Part shown: in pieces, positions 20,871 to 29,323 of the stretch
Layout: each line of letters opens with the position of its first letter
How positions within the stretch are numbered: the first letter of the stretch is position 1
Source of the DNA: Blastomussa wellsi
Lineage: Eukaryota > Cnidaria > Anthozoa > Scleractinia > Plerogyridae
Direction of reading: 5' to 3'
Assembly (NCBI GenBank): GCA_947652115.1
Contig: OX393570.1
Span: 8,986,846-9,050,845, forward strand
Length of the DNA: 64,000 nucleotides
Translations under genes and position numbers: made by a program
Notes under the pieces: model-generated
What the model saw: only the letters and a program-made list of their open reading frames with translations
What the model was told of the DNA's origin: nothing
Database searches by the model: none

Positions 20871-21065
20871 ATGAAGGGGAGACGAACAGGTCGTGGTAGA
20901 AGAACGTGAAAGAGACAAAAAGGAGGGTTGTTACCGCTGGCAGCGCGCATTCCCGCTTTGATCGCCGGAGGAAAAGCAGCTGCATTAGGTGGCATCTCGG
21001 GAGCAGCGGGTTACGGTGTGAAAAAAGCCTTGGAAGCGAGTACACGAAAACGACGACGACGGTGA
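20871..21065 (+). pseudogene. Glycine/alanine-rich basic small protein, nonsense-interrupted
   Basis: ATG 20871 starts an Arg/Gly-rich N-terminus broken by TGA 20907-20909. The frame continues as a Gly/Ala-rich hydrophobic stretch (AARIPALIAGGKAAALGG) and ends with a run of basic residues before TGA 21063-21065. The layout is like membrane-active or core peptides (pVI/pX type) of adenovirus-like particles. This is inferred from composition only. Confidence 0.45.
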
Positions 21066-21066
21066 A

Positions 21067-21362
21067 ATGGCCAAGTCTTAGAAAAGGAGAAGAAGAACCA
21101 AACAGAGGGGCGGGGCTTTAGCTCTACACAGACCCTCGCCTACCTTTGCTTCGTTGGCTTTAATATTGGTCAAGCAGCAAAAGGTGTCAAAGACAATGCG
21201 TATCATTATCGCAGAAGACAACGAGGAGGTGCATTGCTCAGTATACTCAACAACGCTGCCACGATCGGGTACAAACTTGGAAAGGACAAGGGGTATAAAA
21301 GAATGGGTGCAAAGGGTGTCACAGATAGTTACAACAGACGTCCTGCTCCGTGGGAAGTATGA
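21067..21362 (+). pseudogene. Second glycine-rich small protein, stop and frameshift
   Basis: ATG 21067 is followed at once by TAG 21079-21081, then a basic stretch (KRRRRTKQRGGA). A protein-like reading is found later in a different frame (VGFNIGQAAKGVKDNAYHY, GGALLSILNNAATIGYKL) and ends at TGA 21360-21362, overlapping the next ATG. The gene is dead by at least one stop and one frameshift. Confidence 0.4.
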
Positions 21363-21691
21363 AGCGATTACGACGTAAACGCCCATTTCTAGAGGCCATT
21401 CTCAACAAGGCCAACCGTTACAAACGTCAAGAGTTGCTGACGCATGCCAATTCGGATCAGAACAACGCCGTGAGTGAAATGGTCTTGAATCTTCTCAAGA
21501 AAAACATTCCCGTGAGTCCCTCGGTCGTCAAGAAGTTGAGCAGGCATAAAAGCAGGTTACGCCAGTTGAGTAAACGCAGAAACTCGGTGAAACGACGCAG
21601 AGACTTTCTGGTCCATCAGCAGGGACAAGGATTTTGGTCTGGTTTACGCGACACTTTCAAAGCACGTCACTGTCGCAAGAAAAGAGGTTAA
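21359..21691 (+). CDS. Conserved basic protein of Polinton-like elements
   Basis: 110 residues from ATG 21359 (ATGA overlap with the upstream stop). It is strongly basic. It has a helical N-terminal half (FLEAILNKANRYKRQELL) and a middle reading VLNLLKKNIPVSPSVVKKL then SRHKSRLRQLSKRR. A short glycine-containing tail (GQGFWSGLRD) follows. The plan 'helix, KGN[IV]P, basic helix, glycine-rich tail' is familiar from small proteins near capsid genes in such elements, probably DNA- or capsid-binding. No accepted name is known to me. The frame is intact. Confidence 0.5.
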   Translation: MKRLRRKRPFLEAILNKANRYKRQELLTHANSDQNNAVSEMVLNLLKKNIPVSPSVVKKLSRHKSRLRQLSKRRNSVKRRRDFLVHQQGQGFWSGLRDTFKARHCRKKRG

Positions 21692-21945
21692 CCTTGTTCA
21701 AAGACACCAACACCCGGCTCGTCCAGTTATTAAAGGAAGCCAACGACAGAAACACCGAGTTGGAACATAGTTTAGACCGATCCCATAAAGCCTACGACAA
21801 ACTCATGCAAGAGCATTTGACGATCAAAAACAACGACGAAACAGTGTGTCTCACTTGTCAAGAGATCAGTGCCAACACTCCGCCAGGTAAAACGATCACT
21901 TGGTGCACCCAGTGTAGCGACGCCCGACGCAACTGGGAGAAATAA
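21634..21945 (+). pseudogene. Coiled-coil protein with Cys pairs, start and end decayed
   Basis: A frame open to TAA 21943-21945 with a heptad-like segment (RLVQLLKEANDRNTELEHSL) followed by CLTCQ and, 20 residues on, WCTQC, four cysteines that could bind zinc. No ATG precedes the coiled coil, and the frame stays protein-like after the TAA (DLTEEALYWQTCCDSL) up to the next gene, so both ends are damaged. It overlaps the previous gene in another frame. The function is unknown. Confidence 0.4.
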
Positions 21946-22006
21946 ATCCGAGACTTGACGGAAGAAGCCCTGTACTGGCAAACGTGTTGCGATAGCTTGT
22001 TGGAGA

Positions 22007-22671
22007 ATGACAGACGAAGTGATCATGGTCCCCGCGGACGAGATGGAACAACTGACCCAGAATTACAAAGGCAAATTGACCGAGAGTGCTCTCTTGAGTA
22101 AAGCGGCTCGTCTGTCTGCCGAAAAACAACTAATTTTTCAAGACAAACGCATTCCACCTGGTCAAAAAACTCAAACCGATCGGTAAGGAGGTGGGACGAT
22201 TGACCAAACGCATTCGACAAGGTCCCTTGCGTGCGGGACCTGGAGCACAAGGCGGCGACGACGACGAGGACGAAGCGTTGTTAAACGCAACCTGGGCACC
22301 CGAACACCTCGTGCACCCCCCACACCCCCAATCATCAAAAAGGAACCCGTTAAAAAGGACCCCACCTCGTCCAAGAAACCCATTTTCACAACACCTGGCA
22401 AGAAAAAAGAAGGTCGTCTCGAGCAAGAAAGGTATCAAAGGTTTCAAGTAAGCCGTTAAAAAAGGAGTCAAGAAAGCCGCGGTGGTCGGCGTTGCAACAA
22501 GCGGCCACCGGTGTAGACGACAACGAGGAGGAGGAAGAACCGCCCAAGAGAAGAAAGAAAACCGAAGTCGAAAAGTTAAAACCCACGCAAGGGTGGGAAG
22601 ATTGGGCTCAAGGCAAGAAACTACACCGAAAATTAGACTATGACGAGGAAGAGGAGGACGACGACTACTAG
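22007..22671 (+). pseudogene. Acidic/basic core-type protein, several frameshifts
   Basis: ATG 22007 opens 59 codons (VPADEMEQL, SAEKQLIFQDKRIPPGQ) to TAA 22184-22186. The reading continues in a second frame from about 22160 (GKEVGRLTKRIRQGP, then DDDEDEALLNATW). It continues in other frames through a Lys/Pro-rich linker to a Glu/Asp-rich tail that ends at TAG 22669-22671 (EEEEEPPKRRKK, YDEEEEDDDY). At least two frameshifts have occurred. The N-terminal part resembles a protein that commonly accompanies the F54H12.2-like capsid gene. A nucleoprotein or scaffold role is inferred. Confidence 0.45.
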
Positions 22672-22984
22672 GAGAGGAGGCGGATTCGACATCCAGAGTT
22701 TATTGGCCAAGACCGGCATGGAATTTCACTGGCCGGGGTATCAGTTCCTGGGGCCTGGAACCAAGTTGGCCAAAAGACTGAAACCCGGCGACAAGGGGAT
22801 CAATCGTCTGGATCGGATTGCCAAACAGCACGACATCGATTACAGTTATGCCCAGAATTTGAGGGATAAGTGCAAAGCGGACACCAAAATGAGCAAGGCC
22901 ATCGATCATCTACCCGGACGTAAAACCATGACTGAACGAATCGTCAAGAGAATCATGCAAGCTAAAAAGAAATTAAAACTGTGA
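22640..22984 (+). CDS. Phospholipase A2-domain protein (parvovirus VP1-like PLA2)
   Basis: 114 residues from ATG 22640, overlapping the acidic tail of the previous gene. After a basic Thr-rich start and a GGG stretch, the PLA2-like core reads YQFLGPGTKL (calcium-binding YxGPG loop), then LDRIAKQHDIDYSYA with the catalytic HDxxY, and a helix with KCKADTKMSKAI. The C-terminus is basic. Such domains are found in parvovirus VP1 and in many Polinton-like elements, where they are thought to help particles cross membranes. This is one of the few undamaged frames of the block and the last gene before an A-rich end. Confidence 0.8.
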   Translation: MTRKRRTTTTRRGGGFDIQSLLAKTGMEFHWPGYQFLGPGTKLAKRLKPGDKGINRLDRIAKQHDIDYSYAQNLRDKCKADTKMSKAIDHLPGRKTMTERIVKRIMQAKKKLKL

Positions 22985-24220
22985 CACGTTTTTTTGTTGT
23001 TGTTGTCAACAAAACTTTAATAATTAAAAAAAAACCATAAAAAAGATTCAACTTACTTGATTGCTTTCTACGTTGGGGTATACAAATTTAGTCGTCAAAA
23101 ATTCATTCAACTTATACGCTTCACACTGAACTTTCTTTAAATTGAAACTCGAAATGATTTTAAATTTGCGTGCCTGGTAAGTGTTTGACAGCCCCCACAT
23201 GCCACACTCGCGGCTTCTTTTGTGACGCGTTGCCGGCTGAAAAGCTAATTTTGAGCTTAAGAAATCGTTTTGACAGCGTCAGGTATAAAGCAAGCAATTC
23301 ATTTGATGAAGCGGCAGCATCATTAAATTAAAACAGCTCACCGATCTTGAAATTTCAGAAAGTTAGTCTTGCCAAGAAAGCCGGTCTAAACAATAAAAGT
23401 AATTATATTTCTTAACCTGAACAAACAAATTAATACTTAGTGAAGTATTGTTTTAGCTGCTGTAGTTTTTGTACTGATCCACGCAGATTCATTCTAAAAA
23501 TTCCTTTCTCATGAAATCTTTGAGCGTTGCTCTAACTTTGTAGAAGAGAGCAACGCATGTTATTATGTCAAAATGACCAACGTCGGCCGCCATCTTTTCC
23601 CGTGCTTTCTGACCCCGCCTCTTTTAGCCAGGCCAAATGTCAAATTGCCTTCCCACAGGGACGGGGAGAAAGCGGGAAAACGAAGTTTCGTTTTCAGTTG
23701 CAACCTCTCAGTGACCTCTTGCTTAGGGAGAAGCTCGAGAAAGCAGGCTTCAAAGGTCATTAAAGCGATCGCTCAGTCTTCTGCCTCTCTTTTGATCTGT
23801 GGAAGTGTTTTGTATTTGTGGAAGTGTTTTGTGATCGTTGGAAGTGTTTCGTATATGTGCAAGTGTTTTGTGATCTGTGGACGTGTTTTGTCCCTATGTG
23901 CCACCGTAGTAAGCGCCCACACAGATCTCCCGCTCATATTTATATACTACTTAAGAGTACTTGGTGGTTAAAAATGTCACTGTCCATTGTACATGTACTT
24001 AACTCAATCCTCAAATGTTCCCAATGCGGAACGTTATAAGAAAGCAGAGCAGTGAGAAAAATCTGTTTGAAAGCACTAATTTTAGTTCCAGGCAGAAACA
24101 TGTGCCTGCCCACAAGCACAAATAGTGTTTTATGATAGGCAAATACAACACAACGAAAAATAGACACAGCTAATCAAATTCTGTAAAAAATAAAGCACCT
24201 GAATATTTAAGTGCAACATA
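22985..24220. other. No recognised gene; right flank of viral block
   Basis: AT-rich sequence after the PLA2 gene, with an A-rich stretch near 23015-23045 that could serve polyadenylation. There is no polymerase-like frame and no copy of the left-flank sequence as an inverted repeat. A short tandem repeat lies at 23797-23895. Confidence 0.4.
23797..23895. repeat. About 21-bp tandem repeat, five units
   Basis: Units of the type TCTGTGGAAGTGTTTTGTAT, with variation (GGAAGTGTTTCG, GCAAGTGTTTTG, GGACGTGTTTTG). Confidence 0.7.
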
Positions 24221-24812
24221 TTAAGGCTTGGCATAAGCTATTAAAAGTACTGCCTTTCTCTGAATAAACGAAAATTGTCGCCCAAGGCTTTCTTCAAAGA
24301 CTGCCATTCTCGCGCATCCAACACTTCTTGCCACTTCACAAATGTTTCTTGTGGCTCCCTTCACTGACTGTAAGAGAGTAAATACAGTAAAGTATGTGAC
24401 TGAGTGAAATAATTTTGAAAGTCCAAAACGTTTAATAACAAAAACAAAACAGCCCAGAAACATTTTGTGCGATTGACATGTTGAGTTGAGTTGAAACTCT
24501 GTGTTCTGTACAAAGGTTGTTTCTCTTTTCATATGCTAGGCTGAAACCCTGAAATTTTGAACATGATTTTCATTTTATACAGGTACAACAGTGAGTTATG
24601 TATGCTAGTCAGAAAAATCTCAATCAATGCTACAGTATAGCCGGATTAAAAGGCCAAATAAACTGTCGTGTTAACAAGATCAAGGCTTTCCTAACCTTTC
24701 CTTTCAACTCTCTTTCCCCTGGAAGAATATGTGCATGCCAGCAGTCACTCTCGGTAACCAAAGCTGTAAGCAGAAAAAGAGCGGCAAGAACTACAACAGC
24801 TTGGATCTTCAT
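24221..24812 (-). CDS. Small secreted protein, two exons
   Basis: Exon 1 is 24812-24696 and exon 2 is 24367-24221. ATG 24812 begins a clear signal peptide (VVVLAALFLLTALV) with likely cleavage near TESDC. Exon 1 is 39 whole codons and ends at a GTTAGG donor. Exon 2 follows CTCTTACAG, is in phase 0 and ends with TAA at 24223-24221, giving 87 residues. The mature part holds three cysteines and a mixed-charge helix (RMAVFEESLGRQ). Function unknown. The first exon is more certain than the second, because other acceptors are possible. Confidence 0.5.
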
Positions 24813-26297
24813 TCTCCTGTGGATAACTCAGAACAGTGGGTTCGACTGGAATTCTTTTTGAATATCTCTCTCAATTTATATGCTGTACCAGGCGCGAAAA
24901 TGAATTAAAGTACTTTTTGCTCCAAATGACCGAATCATTAACAAGAGGCCCTGCTAGGACAAATCTTTTTCGGATACCGGTTTTTGGTCGTGTAGATCTT
25001 GTACATGCGAACATCTCACCCCACAAAAAAGAAACATAATTTATAGGCTTTTCCTTGACTATTTTCGTTGCGACTATTGCCTTAAATTTACTGTCGCTAC
25101 GGTTGTCGGTGCTTTAAATAAAATATGCCATCAGGACGTTGGCTAATGATTTTAATACCACAGCACGAAAACTCAAATTAAAGCTGGTTCTAGCACATTC
25201 TACTATACGCAATTCTTACAATGTCTAAACTCCATGAGCACCTGACATTCGAAGAAATATAATACAATGTGATAACCGAATGATCAACGTCTTTTTGAAT
25301 TTATCAAAATACTGATTGATATCCAAAATGAAAGAAAAACAGAATAAGTTTATTCATATACCTATCATCAGGAGAATTAACACTGAAGTCTACAGGGCCA
25401 TTCAAACAAACCATTAAAACAATATTCCAGTTTTAAACTTTGTCTTAATGGTTGTTTAAAGTGCTTTGCTAAACCTGCTACGGTAAATGAGACATTTGCA
25501 CAAACCCCGACTGAGTTTCTTATAATTCTAAAATGCCACTAGCTCAGTGGTATTTGGGAAATGCCACAGGCTACGTCATATTCATAAACAGTACATGACC
25601 ATACATTTTTGAAAGGTGTAACCATTACGCGCACCTCAACCCTGACCCTGTCTGGAACAAAATGAACGTCAAACAGCTATCCGGTTTAGGAAAAAGGACA
25701 ACGTTTTTTATACTACAGCGCAAATATATAGCCCTGAACGTTTCTGATTTTTGATTGCTCAAAACTCAACGAAGGTCGTGAAGCCATACCCTGTCTAGGA
25801 CAACTCCATACCCTAATAAGGACAGACTCGCTTGAAATTATATACCTTGTTCAGGACTGAGGATGCCTAGCGGTGCCTTCCCGTATAACCCATATATGGG
25901 AGTACCTCCCCAGGGAGTTTTTGGTATTACCATTCTGCCATTTAAGTATGAGTTTATATTAGAATAAAACAGTCACATGTGGAAGTTTCACCTTTTTATT
26001 TCTAATTTACGATTTTCACCCGAACCCAATATATACTGCTTGTCACTGACTTCAAAAATGTTCTTTGCATCTCCGTTGAACTTCTAACGAAGAAAATGAA
26101 GGAGACAGAGAAACCTAAGCATTTAATTTAATTTTGAGTTATCCGTTTTTCTTTCTCACTTCCTAGACCGACAGTTTACCAAAAAGCAGAAAACATTATC
26201 TCACTATTCTCACAAAGCAAACTATGGAAAGTAGCTTAAAACAACCCTGATGGCCTGATACATAAACAAAAAAGCCCGGAAAAAAAACGCGGTCTAA
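24813..26297. other. No recognised gene
   Basis: AT-rich, with only short frames. It probably includes the promoter of the small secreted protein. A short palindromic stretch (CCCGTATAACCCATATATGGG) lies near 25880-25900. Confidence 0.35.
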
Positions 26298-26420
26298 GGC
26301 CCAGTTCAAACGTCGAACTTAACATGTGCCGAATCTAATGCAAATGAGAAAAATCTATTGTTTTCCTTCGTTTGCATTAGATTCGGCACATGTGTAAAGT
26401 TCGACGTTTGAACCGGGCAT
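26298..26420. mobile_element. Fold-back MITE, family shared with 40.1 kb
   Basis: The arms are inverted: GTTCAAACGTCGAACTTAAC on the left and the inverse of GTAAAGTTCGACGTTTGAAC on the right, with CCGAATCTAATGCAAATGA inside. The copy at 40086-40215 shares arms and core. Confidence 0.88.
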
Positions 26421-28120
26421 AAGGCTCTTGTCATGGTGTGCCCACAGTCCATTAGATCAGCAGCAGATAGCATACACTTTATTTCGGACTACTTGAAGTG
26501 TCACGTAACTCTCTCGTGGACGACAGCCAAAAGTACGAACCTTTATAAGTCTTTCTTTTGGCCTTTTTTAAACAAAACATTACCGTACATCAAATTATTT
26601 TACAATGGGTCAGATTTACGCCACGCCAGTCTACGCCAGTGAGACAAAAGCCCTTGGAAATACGCCAAAAGCTGGCGTACATCGCTTGTTCCACGCCGAA
26701 GATCTTCGGCGTAGGATGCGAAGTTTCCAGTATGCAATCGTCCTACCGATTTCGGTCGACAGACGACTTGCGGACAATACGTAGCGAGGAATCATTGCAC
26801 TCTTGTCAGCAGACTACAAAACCTTATTAAACCCACTCGCCCTCCGCCGCCTGTGATTGCATAAGCGTCTGTTGAGTTGAACTGGTTAATACCTCACCAT
26901 CGATAAAAGCTATGTTTTCCCTTGGCCTTTTAACGAATTCAATGGCTTTGGTTTGCATTAATTGACGCATATTTATGGCATCACTTGCGATGCCACAAGA
27001 CAAACAATCTTGTGAGGCGGTGCAATATCGCGCAAAGCCTCGCTTTCAAAGTCGCATTTCCACACAAAATACCCCCGCATCTATAACCAATCAGAATGCG
27101 AGAATTCTATGAGCTATGCGATTCAATTGCCAATTGCAAGTCAGAATGCAAAGTAGCTGATTCAAGATGGTGGCCATTCCAGTGTTAAAGATGCCAGAAT
27201 GACATCAGCGATGTTGCTAATGACAATCAAAACCTTATCAGACACGACGTTGTTAAGTGTTTAAAATTGCGTTTATAGGGTGACGCAGTGCTGGTTGCTG
27301 GTTATCAAGATCCGCTATTTTCGATTTTCCATTAAACATTTAGTTTTTGTTTGAATTGACTTCCAAGTGGGAATTTTTCCAGTTGATTAAATAGTATATT
27401 ATCCAATAAATTGAAGCAAATGACGCCAATGTACATAGTAGAAGTTACCTAGGAGGGGGTCTTCCGAAGCCCCCAGCAATCCCCCCTCTAGGGGCGAGAA
27501 AGGGTTTGAAAAAGCCCAGCATGGATAGGGTTTAAAAAATGTATGTACTTAGGTGGGAAACAATAGAGGTGATACTAAACCAAATATAGTTCAAGATGGA
27601 GAACATTGATATGGATTGAAACATTGAAGCATTTTTCAACTGCACAAACCATGGCATAACCCCTTTAAACCTATGCGAAGTTAATCAAGTCATAAATATG
27701 TAGTTGTAAAAGAAGTGACCAACGTGACAAAACAGAACTACTGGACCCCAATAGAAGATCCAATCGGCATAATAAGGTTGGGTATTGAACTAGTCGAGAT
27801 CGTACAGTTTCCATGCATGTTATATTTCTACTGTGATAATTATTTTGCTTTTTTCTAGTTACTTTTTGAAGTCACAAGGGACAAACTTGAAAAGGTCAGC
27901 CTGACTTTTTCAAGCTGAGATCCAAGCATCCTGACGGTATCATAATGATAACATTCTTTTTGCAACTTGACTACACTGGCATATTAATTTTAAAGAAACT
28001 GGACCACTATTTGTTGTTTTCCACTGGTGTAAATAAATCATTCAGAGGCTTTTGTTTTGTGATTATATATACATATATATATATATGTTGTCGGAGAAAA
28101 ATCAAATAAACTACTAGGTC
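26421..28120. other. No recognised gene
   Basis: Short frames only. A TA-rich microsatellite at about 28061-28088 borders the ribozyme element. Confidence 0.35.
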
Positions 28121-28163
28121 ATCCCTACAAGCCTGTTTCGTGGTTGCCCACTCATCAGGGGAT
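28121..28163 (-). ncRNA. Hammerhead ribozyme (Penelope-type, type I)
   Basis: Minus-strand order: helix I 5' strand ATCCC, core CTGATGA, helix II GTGG-GCAA-CCAC, core GAA, helix III ACA/TGT closed by GGCT, cleavage position A (28126), and helix I 3' strand GGGAT. Every conserved core base of the hammerhead is present and all stems pair. Short helix III and the flanking GACCTAGTAGTTTATTTG fit ribozymes carried in terminal repeats of Penelope-like retroelements. Only a fragment of such an element appears to be left. Confidence 0.85.
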
Positions 28164-28661
28164 ATATATCATATTGGAATATCAACGAGCGATTGATGAT
28201 CTCCGGGAAATGTTTCAATTTGTTAACACAATATATCTTTTTTATTACACTTGATGATATACTCATTGATATAAAACCCGAAGTTACCTTTCCTTCAGAC
28301 TAAAATAATTAAAAGTACAGAAGACTGATCCGTCTGTTACCGAATTCGAGCATGACGCGCTGAATATTACCTGCAGTAAAATGATGAGCTTAGATTCAGC
28401 ACAATCCATAATTTATTATCCCACTCTTGCTTTAGATAAAACAGCATGCGATGAATTATAATCAAAGTATTAAAGCAGAGGATGATCAAACAAATGCGTG
28501 AGTCGAGGTCAGTATAAATTTAAGATTGCTTATTCTGCCGAGGGCAGTTTGGATTATATATAAATAATGTACATGTTTGTTATGTGTAGCTATTTCAATG
28601 TGATGACAAGAGCTTGAATAGTTCAAGAACTTTGACCTCCTTCCTGCGAAAAGAGTTTCAT
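28164..28661. other. No recognised gene
   Basis: AT-rich stretch between the ribozyme and the 3' end of the fibrinogen-like gene. It probably holds that gene's 3' UTR (the gene is on the minus strand). Confidence 0.35.
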
Positions 28662-29323
28662 TCAGCGAACAAAAATGTTCCCGTGAGGGTTTTCCACATT
28701 CTTCAAGCCACTGTCTTTGTTCTCCCCACAGGGGTTATGAGTTGGGTAGTATTTTCCAGTGCAAACATCAAAGAAATAAAACAAACTTCCACGCTGTTCA
28801 CCTAAGAACGCTGGTCCACACGAGATGTTTCGAATGAAATTTGAAGGCGTAAACCCATCAGGACAGTAGACGCTGTCCACACGCTTGGAGATGTTACAAG
28901 AGACACTGCCATCTTGCCAATCTACCAAACTTCCTGTGCCAGGTGAACACACAATCCAGTTGTTGATGTTGCTCTTGATGAGGATATTCCTTCCAAATTG
29001 TCGCCATAATGAAAATTCCATCGCATTGTAGTCAGTTTCATTCAGTGGTGGGTTAGTAGAGACGGGGACAACTGACTCATTAGCACCAGTTGGCCAGTTT
29101 GGCCTCGGGGTGACTGCATTTAGCGACGTCTTGTAATTGTCGTAATCGGTAAAACTGTAACTCCACACAAGAGTCCAATTTCCTCCGTCGGTTTCCATCT
29201 CACAGTAGGCCTCGAACGCGTTGGTATAGGATACACCGTTTGGATGTATCCAATATACGCCGCTTGGATGGGTGGCTGGGGAAAGGGAATGACACGAGGG
29301 AACAGCCAGCTCTCGTGCAATGC
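28662..29323 (-). CDS. Terminal exon: fibrinogen-like domain
   Basis: Acceptor TTTCATGTAG just upstream of 29323; stop at 28664-28662. It opens with [12 protein letters not shown] and [19 protein letters not shown], the standard start of fibrinogen-type lectin domains. The rest ([34 protein letters not shown]) is a diverged form common in cnidarian proteins. Confidence 0.85.

Larger units (their letters stand above)
13443..23040 (+). mobile_element. Endogenous Polinton/adintovirus-like element (decayed, partial)
   Basis: About 9.6 kb of higher-GC, intron-free, plus-strand genes packed with ATGA or TAATG overlaps, unlike the AT-rich host DNA around it. The gene order is unknown ORFs, integrase with chromodomain, capsid-type proteins and small basic proteins, major capsid-like protein, adenain-like protease, FtsK/HerA-type ATPase, two-TM protein, small glycine-rich proteins, acidic protein and PLA2-domain protein. 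This set is typical of Polinton/Maverick and adintovirus-like elements in animal genomes. At least ten in-frame stops and several frameshifts show it is not active. No family-B DNA polymerase motif and no terminal inverted repeats were found, so the outer limits are set only by the first TATA-like ATATAAA (about 13446) and an A-rich tail near 23040. Confidence 0.82.

Noticed and set aside
13443..23040. Reading in-frame TGA as a recoded amino acid in the viral genes
   Set aside because: Frameshifts and TAG/TAA stops in the same genes point to decay, not to a different code.
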